Positions 32,872 to 43,300 of a DNA stretch of 64,000 bases are shown here, one piece after another; position 1 is the first letter of the stretch, and each line of letters opens with the position of its first letter. A model generated the notes under the pieces. That model had not been told where the DNA came from. It saw only the letters and a list, made by a program, of their open reading frames with translations, and made no database searches. The stretch spans positions 1 to 64,000 of the forward strand of contig JAFUVQ010000044.1 of NCBI GenBank assembly GCA_017477505.1, given 5' to 3'. The translations under genes were made by a program, and so were the position numbers. Origin of the DNA: Eubacterium sp. Its GTDB lineage: Bacteria > Bacillota > Clostridia > Lachnospirales > Lachnospiraceae.

Positions 32872-33213
32872 AACGAGCAGAACTATAAGCCGGGTTATGT
32901 CGTGGGTAATCATCTATCTAGATCAGACGTTACCGCCTGATTCAAGCAACCTACCTGAGGCATGACGGGCAGCCATATTGCCTCGACTTGGTCTTGCTTC
33001 GGATGGGGTTTACACAGCCTTACATGTTACCATGGAAGCGGTGAGCTCTTACCTCGCCTTTTCACCCTTACCACCCTGAGGTGGCGGTTATTCTCTGTTG
33101 CACTGGCCTGAGAGTCGCCTCTACCGGACGTTATCCGGCATCCTGCCCTGTGAAGCCCGGACTTTCCTCACCCGGGGATAATCCCCGGCCGCGATTACCT
33201 GTTCTGCTCGCAA
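32872..33213 (-). ncRNA. rnpB: RNase P RNA, bacterial class A
   Basis: Read on the - strand, the segment begins CGAGCAGAACAGGTAATCGC and contains the invariant GAGGAAAGTCCGGGC (complement at 33155-33169). It ends with ACATAACCCGGCTTATAG (complement at 32883-32900) and a terminal CTGCTCG that pairs with the 5' CGAGCAG, then a T-run (32865-32873 complement). The P4-type elements are all there. It is the catalytic RNA that processes the 5' end of pre-tRNAs. A -10-like TAGAAT lies near 33223-33228 on the - strand. It is divergent from the gene at 33243. Confidence 0.95.
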
Positions 33214-33242
33214 GGAACGATTCTAACATAAAAAGCATAAAA

Positions 33243-35183
33243 ATGAAAGAGGTTAATAAAAGAAGAATGAAGTATAAGATACGAAATCTGATAGGTATCC
33301 TGGTTGTGATAGCCGTACTGCTTATCCCGGTTCAGTCTTTTGCTGACAGATACAAAGGCGATGATGTGGGGGCTCCCGGACAGTTTAATATCAGCGTAAC
33401 ATTGTCTGATAATGAGGAAGAAGGCTATAAGAACGCCATCATTTCCGTGAAGAACAACGGAAATGATTTCAGTGGGAAGGTCAGGATTACTTTTTATGCG
33501 GATTATTCTGTGTCATTTTCAGCAGAGAAAACAGCCTCTATATCCAGCGGTCAGACAGAAAATGTGGTTATACCGGTTTTAGTACCTGTTAATTTCAGAC
33601 CGAATAATGCAAAAGCCAAAGTTGAGATGGTTAATTCTTCGGGTAAAACCATAGCTTTTGATTTTGTTAATGACATCATGGAACAAATGGGTTATAAAGC
33701 GGGAATTCTTTCGGATAGACCCGGGGATCTTATTTCTCTGAACGGTACATCCATCTATCCTCCATATGGTGATGAAGTAACTGTAGTAACAGAAACGATG
33801 ACTGATGCAAAGGATAAGGACAAGCTTTCTGAGTTTTCATATATTATTATAAATGACTACGATTCTTCAGTACTTTCTAAAGAAGAAATAAATAATATCC
33901 AGAACTGGGTAAAAAACGGCGGGATGCTGATAATAGGAACAGGAAATAACGAAAAAACTCTCGCGGGTTTCGATAAGGATTTCATTGATATAGAAGTGCT
34001 CGTGGATAACTATGATAAGCCTGTAACAGCCGAAATCGACTACGCTCAGTTCGCAATAGATTCAGAAGATACGATCACATATCTTCAGCTGGTTCCCGGA
34101 GATTCATATCTAAATACAACATACTATTCTTCCAGCGCCTCCGTCCCTATGAAGACTGAAGGAAAAGGAGTAGTAGAAGTCGCTCAATTCAGTTTGTCTG
34201 ATGATAACTTCGATCAGACCTGGGGAATGAATCAATTACTTACGGACCCTGTCAGTGCAACAAGTAAAGGTAATCAGTTGAATGGAGGCTTTCCGGGGCA
34301 TAATTTCGAAGATCTCTTCGGTATCATGCAGGGAAAAGGCAAAGTTAATACCGTACTGCTCAGAATAATCATAGTAATCTATGTTGCCCTTGTAGGTCCG
34401 GGACTTTATCTGGTACTTAAGGCTCTGAAAAAGCGTGAGTTTATATGGCTTGCCATTCCGGCACTTTCAATTTTCTTTACATTGATAATCTTTCTCGTTG
34501 GAAGAGGATTCTCCATAAAGACCAAGCAGTTCAGCAATATTACTGTTTCCGAAGCTTCAGGTAAAGGAAATACAAAGTCGCTTATGATGGGCTTTAATGC
34601 CCAGAACAAGAGATGGGGCGCAGATCTTTCAGAAGATATCAAGACAGCAGGTCTTATATATGGCGAACAATATGGCTCAAACGGGTTAGTAATGACACTT
34701 GTGTCATACACCCCTCAGGGAGTCAGCATAAGCTATAAGCCTGACGCGGCATTTGATGCTGTATACTTTACAGGAATTTCGGATAATACTGCTAAAGGTG
34801 GAATCGAAGCAGATATTACTTTGAATGATTCCATCAGTCGGATTTCCGGGAAAGTGACCAATAACACCGGAGTCAGGTTTGACTATATACTGGTTGTAAG
34901 TGACGGATATTATAAAGTTATTGATACAAAAGGCAAAACAACAGTTGATTTCGATGAGATAGCCGAACAATATACATCTTTTGATGATGTATTCGGTTAT
35001 GCCAAGAATGAGTATTTAAATGATAATTTCGCTAAGGCAGCTCCTTTGGCAGCACTTGCTTATGCCGCTTCTGACATCAAATCTGATTCTTTCGTTGTCG
35101 GTGTCACCGGAAATGGAATGGACTGTATCAAGGGGAACGTAAGCGAAAAGACCTATAGCTGTTACTATACGGTTGTAAACTAG
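33243..35183 (+). CDS. Exported/membrane protein of unknown function, first gene of a MoxR/VWA operon
   Basis: About 646 residues from ATG 33243; an internal ATG at 33267 would start directly at the signal peptide (MKYKIRNLIGILVVIAVLLI). Residues ~40-370 are predicted extracytoplasmic, with a beta-rich N-terminal Ig-like domain and a DxF/GATase-like stretch (YIIINDYDSSVLSKEEINNI, GGMLIIGTGNNEKTL). Two transmembrane helices follow (IIIVIYVALVGPGLYLV, IWLAIPALSIFFTLIIFLVG), then another outer beta domain. It resembles the large membrane proteins found beside MoxR-DUF58-VWA genes. Reading the frame farther upstream would run into rnpB, so longer starts are artefacts. The ABC ATPase gene begins 17 bp later. 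Confidence 0.75.
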   Translation: MKEVNKRRMKYKIRNLIGILVVIAVLLIPVQSFADRYKGDDVGAPGQFNISVTLSDNEEEGYKNAIISVKNNGNDFSGKVRITFYADYSVSFSAEKTASISSGQTENVVIPVLVPVNFRPNNAKAKVEMVNSSGKTIAFDFVNDIMEQMGYKAGILSDRPGDLISLNGTSIYPPYGDEVTVVTETMTDAKDKDKLSEFSYIIINDYDSSVLSKEEINNIQNWVKNGGMLIIGTGNNEKTLAGFDKDFIDIEVLVDNYDKPVTAEIDYAQFAIDSEDTITYLQLVPGDSYLNTTYYSSSASVPMKTEGKGVVEVAQFSLSDDNFDQTWGMNQLLTDPVSATSKGNQLNGGFPGHNFEDLFGIMQGKGKVNTVLLRIIIVIYVALVGPGLYLVLKALKKREFIWLAIPALSIFFTLIIFLVGRGFSIKTKQFSNITVSEASGKGNTKSLMMGFNAQNKRWGADLSEDIKTAGLIYGEQYGSNGLVMTLVSYTPQGVSISYKPDAAFDAVYFTGISDNTAKGGIEADITLNDSISRISGKVTNNTGVRFDYILVVSDGYYKVIDTKGKTTVDFDEIAEQYTSFDDVFGYAKNEYLNDNFAKAAPLAALAYAASDIKSDSFVVGVTGNGMDCIKGNVSEKTYSCYYTVVN

Positions 35184-35200
35184 AAAGGAGAGCCGGCAAA

Positions 35201-36136
35201 ATGATATATATAAATAATCTGACAAAAAAATACGGCACTTTCCTTGCGGTGAACAACCTTTCTCTTCATGTTCCGAGAGGTGACCTTTTCGGATTTGTCG
35301 GTCCGAACGGTGCGGGAAAGACAACGACCATACGTATGGCCTGTGGACTCCTTAAGCCGAATGCGGGAGATATAACCATCAACGGGGTCAGTCAGAAAAC
35401 AAATACGGATGAAGTAAAGAAATGTATAGGATACGTTCCGGATTTCTTCGGAGTTTATGATAACTTCAAGGTCTGGGAATATATGGAATTCTATGGTTCC
35501 ATGTACGGTATCAATGCAAGTGACATGACCAGGATAACCGACGATCTTCTTCAGCTCGTCAACCTCAGCGATAAAAGGGATTTCTATGTTGATACATTAT
35601 CACGAGGTATGAAGCAGAGGCTCTGCGTTGCAAGAGCGCTTATTCATAATCCGTCGCTTTTGATCCTTGATGAACCATCATCAGGACTCGACCCCAGAGC
35701 CAGAGTTGAGATGAAGGAATTGCTCATGAACCTTAATTCCATGGGCAAGACCATAATTATAAGTTCACATATCCTGGCTGATATAGCGGAGATGTGTACC
35801 AGTATAGGAATAATGAATCACGGACAGCTGATAACGGCCGGCCGAATGGAGGACATAATCAATATGGGCTCCAACAGGCATCATGTGATCATAAATGTAA
35901 ACAATGATATGCAGTATGCAGTTACAGTACTTCAGCAGATTCCGAATATAAGACTTGAAAATGTAATGCAGAACGAAGTAGTCATAAGCTGCAGTGGAAT
36001 GGATGAAGAAATCAATAATATCATTCTTACACTTATTCAGAGCGGAGTTATGCTCGGAGGCTTCAGAAGAGAAGAAGTAAGCCTTGAAACTCTGTTTATG
36101 CAGCTTACAGGAGGAGGTATGGCAAATGCAGGTTAA
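35201..36136 (+). CDS. ABC transporter ATP-binding protein (CcmA/NatA type)
   Basis: 311 residues. ABC motifs: Walker A GPNGAGKTT, Q-loop YVPDFFGVYDN, signature LSRGMKQRLCVARA, Walker B LLILDEPSSGLDP, switch IIISSHI. The signature Arg instead of Gln is usual in the ABC-2 exporter branch. The C-terminal ~80 residues are an accessory domain. It partners with the permease encoded immediately after (overlap of 11 bp) and may export a component for the MoxR/VWA system. GAAAGGAGAG precedes the start. Confidence 0.92.
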   Translation: MIYINNLTKKYGTFLAVNNLSLHVPRGDLFGFVGPNGAGKTTTIRMACGLLKPNAGDITINGVSQKTNTDEVKKCIGYVPDFFGVYDNFKVWEYMEFYGSMYGINASDMTRITDDLLQLVNLSDKRDFYVDTLSRGMKQRLCVARALIHNPSLLILDEPSSGLDPRARVEMKELLMNLNSMGKTIIISSHILADIAEMCTSIGIMNHGQLITAGRMEDIINMGSNRHHVIINVNNDMQYAVTVLQQIPNIRLENVMQNEVVISCSGMDEEINNIILTLIQSGVMLGGFRREEVSLETLFMQLTGGGMANAG

Positions 36137-37013
36137 TCCTATAGTGAAGAAGGATCTTAAGGTCCTTTCAAGAAGCATGAAGATAGCATGGGCTGTATTT
36201 GCTTATGAGGCAGTGCTGGGAGTTGTTTTCCTTTTTGCGCTTTCAATACTTACCCTTTCCTACCGTTACAGATACGGATATCTGCAGAGCTACAGTGAAC
36301 TGCAGTTTCTCTTCCCGATAATCGGCGGAACCGAGGTGGGAATCGTGGCGCTTATCATGCCGATCATGACAGCGTCAGCCATATCCGGCGAGAAAGAAAG
36401 ACAGACATTTGACATACTTCTTACTACACCGATGAAAACCTTTAATATCATTCTGGGTAAGAACCTTTCGGCATTACTCAGGGTGATGGTATTTATAGTA
36501 GCAAGTATACCGATAATGGCAGTGTCATTCACACTTGGCGGACTTAACTGGATATATCTTTTCATTTATCTTATAGGCATTATGGTTTTTGCATTTTTTG
36601 CCGGAGCCATCGGAATTTTTGCATCTACATTTACAAGAAAAAGTATAGTAGCGATCATAATTTCTTACGTTATGTACAGCGGCTTCTATGGTATCACCTA
36701 TGTCCCGCTCATGATCGCAGCTATTCTTGACAGCGTTACCGGCGGCATTACTTCGGATGCGCTTATCATAGTTGCGGGAATAGCACTGCTCATCAATCCG
36801 GTAATGTTCTTTATTGAGCTTTTCTGGGTGATGCTTAATGAAGGCGAGGGCATGGTAGCAACAATATTTGATTCATTTTCTGTTAATATCTTTATTAATG
36901 ATATTGTATGGCTCATAGCATCTGCAATCATCATCATAGGAATTGCAATTCTGATAATGTATTTTTCAAGCAGGATCATCGATCCTATTAAGGGTAAGAA
37001 TACAAGGAAATAA
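36126..37013 (+). CDS. ABC-2 type transporter permease
   Basis: About 295 residues with roughly six transmembrane helices (AVFAYEAVLGVVFLFALSIL, IGIVALIMPIMTASAISGEKERQTFDILLTTPM, etc.). The motif SGEKERQTFDILLTTPMK is typical of the coupling region of ABC-2/NatB-like exporters. Start 36126 (MQVNPIVKKDLKV) is used because GGAGGAGG lies eight bases upstream; an upstream ATG at 36084 lies inside the ATPase gene. The pair probably exports or flips a substrate for the envelope system of this operon. Confidence 0.88.
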   Translation: MQVNPIVKKDLKVLSRSMKIAWAVFAYEAVLGVVFLFALSILTLSYRYRYGYLQSYSELQFLFPIIGGTEVGIVALIMPIMTASAISGEKERQTFDILLTTPMKTFNIILGKNLSALLRVMVFIVASIPIMAVSFTLGGLNWIYLFIYLIGIMVFAFFAGAIGIFASTFTRKSIVAIIISYVMYSGFYGITYVPLMIAAILDSVTGGITSDALIIVAGIALLINPVMFFIELFWVMLNEGEGMVATIFDSFSVNIFINDIVWLIASAIIIIGIAILIMYFSSRIIDPIKGKNTRK

Positions 37014-37015
37014 AA

Positions 37016-38452
37016 ATGAACGAAAGACTCTTTATAAAGAAATCCGTCCGCAGGTTTTACGGAAGGATGAAGAGAAATTTTATATGGAAATGGGTCATAC
37101 TTCTGCTTACTGCAGGCTTTCTTGTTGCGGCGGGAATAGCGGGAGCATCTCTGACATGGCCCATCTATCATGCCGTACTGTTTGAAGGGATAGCAGTCGG
37201 TGTGAGCCTCATAGCCGGAATAATTCTGGGAATCATAAAGGCTCCATCGGAACGTGATGCAACCATCCATATGGACAGCTTCGGGCTTAAGGAAAAGGTC
37301 ACCACGGCTTATTTTAATGATAAGGCTGAAGAGGATTTAGGTGAGGTTGAGAAGCTGCAGCTTACCGATGCGGCGGAGAATCTCAGGGTTAAGGAGAAAG
37401 AACTTAAGACTCCGAAGTATATAAGACGGAGGATGATCCTTATACTGCTTCTCACTGTGGCTGCGGCAGTATTCATGACCCTGGCGCCGGCTCCTTCCAA
37501 GGAAATGGCCAAAGAAAGACATGATACTAAGAAAGAAGCAAATGAGCAGATCAAGGAGATAGAAGAGGCAAAGAAAGCTCTCGAAAAAATAGATGAGACT
37601 AAGCTTACCGAGGCAGAGAAGCAGGAGCTTGCTCATATGATGGAGCAGCTTAATTCATCCTACAAGGAAATGAAAAATGTTTCGAACACTGGTGAACTGA
37701 TGAGTGCCAAGGAAAAGCTTCAGTACAGATACGAAGATATGGTAAATACTCTTCAGAATATGGCTGAGAATCAGACTGAGAATGCCAGCACAGGTGATGC
37801 CCAGATGGCAGGAGCCATGCAGCAGGCGGCTCAGACCATAAGCCAGAATATGAATTCATCGACGACAACTACCGCCCAGAATAACCAGAATGGACAGCAG
37901 GGCCAGAACGGTCAGAATGGACAAAACGGTCAGAACGGTCAGAACGGTCAGAACGGACAAAACGGACAGCAAGGTCAACAGGGGCAGCAGGGCCAGGGTC
38001 AGAACGGTCAGGGCAATGGCGACGGAAACGGCAATGGCGACGGTAACGGAAACGGCGAAGGTGAAGGAAACGGAAACGGCAATGGCGAGGGCGACGGAAA
38101 CGGCGAAGGCGAAGGAAACGGAAACGGCGAAGGCAAAGGTGACGGTAACGGCAGCGGTGATGGCGGCGGAAAAGGCAGAAGTGCTACCGGCGGTGGCGGC
38201 AATACTCATGACTATGTAAGTCTGCCGAATGCTACCGGCGATGACGCAAACCTTACCGGACAGGATACAGGTGATAATTCCCAGTACGCTAAATATGAGA
38301 ACGGAATAGGATGGGAAGGTAACAAGACTGACTACGGTTCAGTCATGAAAGAATATGAGAAGAAAGCATACCAGGGACTCGAGCAGGGAAGCTACCCCAG
38401 TGGTATGGAGGAAGTGATCAAGAACTATTTTGGAAACTTCGATGAAGAATAA
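37016..38452 (+). CDS. Membrane-anchored coiled-coil protein with Gly/Asn/Gln/Glu repeat tail
   Basis: 478 residues. N-terminal: two helices (ILLLTAGFLVAAGIAGASLT, VLFEGIAVGVSLIAGIILGI), then a third (MILILLLTVAAAVFMTLAPA) and a coiled-coil (IKEIEEAKKALEKIDETKLTEAEKQELAHMMEQL). Residues ~290-395 are a low-complexity tail made of GQN, then GNGD/GNGE units. A C-terminal globular stretch follows (YVSLPNATGDDANLTG, YEKKAYQGLEQGSYPSGMEEVIKNYF). It resembles DUF4175-like proteins next to MoxR/DUF58 genes. The repeats probably make it extracytoplasmic and flexible. It starts 3 bp after the permease stop. Confidence 0.75.
   Translation: MNERLFIKKSVRRFYGRMKRNFIWKWVILLLTAGFLVAAGIAGASLTWPIYHAVLFEGIAVGVSLIAGIILGIIKAPSERDATIHMDSFGLKEKVTTAYFNDKAEEDLGEVEKLQLTDAAENLRVKEKELKTPKYIRRRMILILLLTVAAAVFMTLAPAPSKEMAKERHDTKKEANEQIKEIEEAKKALEKIDETKLTEAEKQELAHMMEQLNSSYKEMKNVSNTGELMSAKEKLQYRYEDMVNTLQNMAENQTENASTGDAQMAGAMQQAAQTISQNMNSSTTTTAQNNQNGQQGQNGQNGQNGQNGQNGQNGQNGQQGQQGQQGQGQNGQGNGDGNGNGDGNGNGEGEGNGNGNGEGDGNGEGEGNGNGEGKGDGNGSGDGGGKGRSATGGGGNTHDYVSLPNATGDDANLTGQDTGDNSQYAKYENGIGWEGNKTDYGSVMKEYEKKAYQGLEQGSYPSGMEEVIKNYFGNFDEE
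37885..38200 (+). repeat. Coding low-complexity tandem repeats (GQN then GNGD/GNGE)
   Basis: Short units (CAGAACGGT-like 9-mers, then GGCAATGGCGAC-like 6- and 12-mers) repeat across about 315 bp inside the gene at 37016. Copy number is likely variable. The repeats create several spurious long reading frames on both strands. Confidence 0.9.
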
Positions 38453-38573
38453 TACATATGAAATTAGAGATGTATGTGACAAATATATGTGTGATATGCG
38501 ACATATGTGATACTTGATGTGTATGGCATATTGTGAATGATAGATGTGATGTGTGATTTGAGGAGGTCAGGAA

Positions 38574-39521
38574 TTGAGCAGCTACGAAGAAATCCAGGCG
38601 AGGGTGATCGCCTGCGAGCAGGAGATCGGTAAAGAGATAATAGGACAGAGGGACGTCGTAAGAAGTGTTATGCTTGCGATACTTACGGGCGGAAATGTAC
38701 TTCTTGAAGGTATGCCGGGACTCGGCAAGACCAGGCTGGTAAATACCATAAGCCACGTCCTCAGCCTTTCATTTAAAAGAATACAGTTTACACCTGACCT
38801 TATGCCGGGTGATATTACAGGTACAAATATCATGCTCCGCGGCGAAGAAGGCAGTAGCTTCAAGTTTGAGCCGGGTCCTATCTTCGCAAATATAATACTT
38901 GCGGACGAAATCAACCGTGCCACTCCAAAGACTCAGTCGGCACTTCTCGAAGCCATGCAGGAGCATATGGTAACCGTCGGAAATACGAGCTATCTCGTAC
39001 CGGCACCCTTCTTCGTGCTTGCAACTCAGAACCCGATAGAACAGGAAGGTACTTATCCGCTTCCGGAGGCGCAGCTTGACCGTTTCATGCTTAAGGTAAT
39101 GGTCAAGTTCCCATCGAAGGAAGAACTGAAAGGTATAGTCGGACTTACCGAAGGCACGGGAGCTGCTCAGGCAGCTGCTATCCTTACTCAGGATGAACTG
39201 ATGGAAGCTTCGGAACTGGTAAAGCAGATTCCGATAGCCGAAGCGGTTATGGATTTCATACTGGATCTCGTTATGGCTACTCATGCCGAAAATAAGTATA
39301 TAAGAGAGGGCGCAAGCCCGAGAGCAGCTCAGGCACTTATCCGTGCCGGACGTGCGAGAGCATTTATGGAAGGAAGATATAACGTTTCATTTGATGATAT
39401 AAAGGCTGTGGCTTATCCGGTACTCAGACACAGGATAATCCTTTCATTTGACGCTGTATCCGAAGATGTTACGGAAGATATGGTCATAAGCGAACTGATC
39501 AAGGGAGTTACACATGGATAG
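38574..39521 (+). CDS. MoxR-type AAA+ ATPase
   Basis: 315 residues. Walker A GMPGLGKTR (~47-55), Walker B IILADEINRATPKTQSALLEAMQE, sensor 1 LATQNPIEQEGTYPLPEAQLDRF and the C-terminal lid (REGASPRAAQALIRAGRARA) are all MoxR. MoxR ATPases act as chaperones that assemble protein complexes, usually with VWA-domain partners encoded alongside, as here. The start is a TTG at 38574, supported by GAGGAGG upstream; this is an alternative start codon. The following DUF58 gene overlaps by 8 bp. The 120-bp gap before it holds an imperfect ATGTGA repeat. Confidence 0.93.
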   Translation: MSSYEEIQARVIACEQEIGKEIIGQRDVVRSVMLAILTGGNVLLEGMPGLGKTRLVNTISHVLSLSFKRIQFTPDLMPGDITGTNIMLRGEEGSSFKFEPGPIFANIILADEINRATPKTQSALLEAMQEHMVTVGNTSYLVPAPFFVLATQNPIEQEGTYPLPEAQLDRFMLKVMVKFPSKEELKGIVGLTEGTGAAQAAAILTQDELMEASELVKQIPIAEAVMDFILDLVMATHAENKYIREGASPRAAQALIRAGRARAFMEGRYNVSFDDIKAVAYPVLRHRIILSFDAVSEDVTEDMVISELIKGVTHG

Positions 39522-40389
39522 AAGCCTTTATGACAGGCTCGGAAGACTCAAGCTTGCTATAGACAAGAAGTCAAATGCAAGCATGATAGGAAGCAGGAAG
39601 TCCACGAGGAAAGGAAGCTCGGCGGAGTTTTCCGACTTCAGGGAATATATGCCGGGTGACGATATCAGGGGCATAGACTGGAATGCTTATGCGAGGCTGG
39701 ACAGACTCTATATAAAAGAATATATGGAAGAGAAGGAAAGTCATGTTTCAATCTTTATGGACACGAGCAGTTCCATGGATTATGGCGAGAACAGCAAGTT
39801 TACACTGATGACTGAACTGGCGGCAGGGCTTTCATACATTTCTCTTGTAAATATGGATCATGTGACTCTGTACGATATGGCCGAAGCCGGCAGACCTTAC
39901 TCAGCATCGGGCGGAAAGGCAGGGATAAAGAATCTGACTACCGTTCTGGAGCGGAAGAAGGCGGATGGTTCCGTGGATATCTATAAGGCTGTCCGTCGGG
40001 CAGATCATATGTATCCGGGACTTACGATAATATGCTCGGACTTTCTTTCGGAGGAATTTCTTCCCGGAAATGATACTTTTGCCGAGCTTTTGAAGTATCT
40101 CGCATATATGAAGCAGAAGGTTGCGATACTTCATATCATGGCCGAAGAGGAACTGGATGTAAAACTTCAGGGAACCTGCAATCTCATTGATATGGAGGAC
40201 GGTGAAAACCGTATCAAGGTCACGATGGATGACGCGTCCATTAGGGAGTATAACAGGAACCGTGATGAGTTTCTGGAAGCATTCAGGAAGACTGCCAGGA
40301 GATTCGGTGCGGCTTATTTCCTCTGTAATACCCGTGACAGTTTTGACAAGATTATATTTGAACAGCTGAGACCTTTATACGAATGGTAG
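39514..40389 (+). CDS. DUF58 domain protein
   Basis: 291 residues. The DUF58 core reads GSRKSTRKGSSAEFSDFREYMPGDDIRGIDWNAYARLDRLYIKEYMEEKE, followed by a VWA-like half with MIDAS-type HVSIFMDTSSSMDYGENSKF. DUF58 proteins accompany MoxR ATPases and are thought to take part in envelope or protein-complex assembly. It overlaps the MoxR gene and ends 4 bp before the VWA protein gene, so translation is coupled. There is no signal peptide, so it is cytoplasmic. Confidence 0.92.
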   Translation: MDRSLYDRLGRLKLAIDKKSNASMIGSRKSTRKGSSAEFSDFREYMPGDDIRGIDWNAYARLDRLYIKEYMEEKESHVSIFMDTSSSMDYGENSKFTLMTELAAGLSYISLVNMDHVTLYDMAEAGRPYSASGGKAGIKNLTTVLERKKADGSVDIYKAVRRADHMYPGLTIICSDFLSEEFLPGNDTFAELLKYLAYMKQKVAILHIMAEEELDVKLQGTCNLIDMEDGENRIKVTMDDASIREYNRNRDEFLEAFRKTARRFGAAYFLCNTRDSFDKIIFEQLRPLYEW

Positions 40390-40393
40390 TATC

Positions 40394-43300
40394 ATGGCAT
40401 TTAGTAATCTCTGGCCGCTTGCTTTTCTGGTGGCCATACCCATTATCATAATTTTATACATTTTAAAGCCAAAGGGACAGGATGTGGAGATTTCCTCAAA
40501 TGTGCTCTGGAAGAGGCTTTTCAGAAATAACAGGAGCAAGACTATCTTCGAAAAGTTTGTGCATGAAATACTCATGTACCTCGAGATAGTTGCAGCTCTT
40601 CTTCTGGTGCTCGGACTCATGTCACCTTACTTTAAGTCCGGGAATGCTCATGACGGAAATGTGCTTTTCATCATCGATAACACTCTAAGCATGCAGCATA
40701 AGGATAAAAACGGAAGGACCAGGCTTGAGCTTGCCAAGGACAGTGCCATGGCTTATGCCGAGTCTACGGATGGAACAGTTACAGTCATTTCCTGCAGTGA
40801 CAGACCTGAGATACTTATTGCGAGAAGTACTGAGAAGGGTAAGATAAAGTCTGCAATCGCGTCGGTAGAAGCTACGGATAAGGAAGGAGACCTTGCTGAG
40901 GCTCAGAATGTGATCTCCACATTTGACGCCGACAGTGTTATCGTTTTTTCAGATGGTAACGGAGCAGAAGGCGCCGATACCCTTCATAAGGCATATGGTG
41001 CGGAGGAGAGATTCTTCGGCGGACCTTCCGGAAATGTGTCTCTTGATTTTGTAGCCGTGCAGGAAAAGGATGGTGTGGCTGATGTATCTGCAAGGTTTAC
41101 AAACTTCTCGGATTCGGCAGTAACTGTTGATGTTACTCTATATGACAATAATGACAAGGTTCTTGGAATTATTTCGAAGCCGGCGGAAGCCGGAAGGTCG
41201 GCATCTGTACTCTTCGAAGGTATAAGAGCCGATATGCCTTATGTTAAGGCTGAGATCAGCAATATTATTTTCACTTCCGGTATATCCGACGGCCTTATCA
41301 CTGATAATACAAGTTATTCGGTAAGGAAGGAAGCCGGAGATATGTCCGGTATATTGATAGGCGACGGCAATGCATTTCTCGAAAAAGCCTATAAGGCGGT
41401 TACGGGAAATGACATAGTTAAGGCTGCAAATGCGGGAGGAATCGCTTCCGGCAATTTTGAATATGCCATATTTGATGCAGGTTTCGAACCGGACACTCCT
41501 GCCACTGATAGCATGATTTTCGGAATCGGCAAGGACGGTAACGAAGAACTGTCAAATGTAGTTATTGACGTTAAGGAATGTGAGCTCACCGAAGGACTCG
41601 GTGAATTCAATATAGGCGCCAATAAGGTGAAATGTTTCGATGTTCCGGAAAATGCGAAGTCCTTTATGGAGGCAGGTGGAAAATGCGTCGGTTACTATGG
41701 CGTGGTTGACGGCGTTAAGATTATCCGTATCGGATTCGATATAAGAGAGACGGACTTTGCGGTGCAGGCCCAGTTTCCGGTATTCATGGCTTATTCCATG
41801 AGATACATGTCTGAAATGGGTGTTCTGGTTCAGAATGATTACACTGCAGGTGAAGCAGTAAGGATTTCTCCGGGTACTGATGTTGACTATGGAAGTCTTA
41901 AGCTTTCTACCGAAAAGGCCGGTATTTTCGAAGTCGGAAAAGGCGAATACTATGCGGTTCATCCGAATGCTGACGGGTTTGACGGACGTGCTGTGGCAGA
42001 TAATGTTGAAGGAAGCGGCGGCAGCGGCAGTATGGTTGCAAGGAAGGGTATAAGAAGAGCAATACTGCTTATAGCGATACTTCTCCTTATAGCTGAATTC
42101 CTTATATTTGCAAAGAAAATGAATTACAGGGGCGTATTTTATACTGTGCTCCGGGTTGTAATAACCCTGCTTGTTATACTTTCATTGATAGAGCTTCATA
42201 TACCGAAGCGTTCCAGAAATGTTACAACCGTATTCCTCGTTGATGTGAGTAAGAGTAATGAGATAAACAGGGAGGATATGGAGGCATATCTCAGAAAGAA
42301 TCTGAATGAGATGCCTAAGCGTAACAGTTATGCCATAGTTACATTTGGAAGAAAGGCTGTAATCGACCAGTTCGTTACCGATGAAAATATGTTTATGGGT
42401 ATCGGGGCAGAGCCTGATATAAGCGCTACTGATTTTGAGGATGCCATAGGAAGAGCGGTTTCTCTGATCCCGGATGATTCCAACGGACGGATAGTGATAC
42501 TGACAGACGGTCGTGAGACTTCGGGTGATATACAGAACGCGGCAGCCATGGTGACTGCGTCTTCAGTCAGTGTGGAGGCTTATGGATATGAGGCACTATC
42601 AGGTCAGGATTCATTTGTCAAAAATGTTGATATGCCAAGCGTGCTCCATCCCGGTGACAAATACTATATGGATGTTGCCGTTGAGAGTAATTATGAAACG
42701 AATGCAACCATCATTATCCGTTCCGGTGAAAAACTTGTCAGCAAAGAGACGGTGCATCTTGCAAAGGGTGATAACAGGTTTGTCTTCGAGGAAAATGTAT
42801 CCAGTGAAAATGTTGAAAGTTTCAATGTGAGCGTTGAAGCTCCGGGTGACACGGTTTCCGAGAATAATATGTACAGCATATTTGCTGAGGTTGAATCTTC
42901 ACCTAAGGTTCTCGTTCTTTACGGAAAGAGAGAGGACTATACTCCGTATGAACAGCTTCTTTCCGACATTAATGCCAATGCAGTCTTTAAGGATGCATCT
43001 TCAGCTCCCGGGGACCTGATGGGTATGCTGGAGTATAAAGCAATCATTCTTGAAAATGTATATATTTCCGAACTTCCTCAGGGCTTTTTGGATAATATTT
43101 CGGCTTATGTTAAGGATTACGGCGGAGGCTTCGCAGCCTTCGGCGGCGAGGACAGCTTCATGCTGGGCGGATACAACGATACGGTGATTGAAGAAGTGCT
43201 TCCTACCAATATGGAACTTAGAGGAACTGCTGAGATACCTTCAACCGCAATCATTATGGTAATCGACCATTCCGGCTCCATGTCGAGCCCTGCAGGTAAG

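Noticed and set aside
33081-33242. N-terminal extension of the exported-protein gene into the preceding region
   Set aside because: The extra 54 codons run antisense through rnpB; the signal peptide and a start at 33243 or 33267 show the true beginning.
37856-38219. Long reading frames on both strands in the GQN/GNG repeat
   Set aside because: They are by-products of short-period repeats and have simple repeated composition; only the frame of 37016-38452 continues into coherent flanking domains.
38459-38573. Possible CRISPR array or regular direct repeats
   Set aside because: The ATGTGA blocks are short, irregular and lack spacers of constant length; no cas genes are present. No CRISPR array was seen anywhere in the window.
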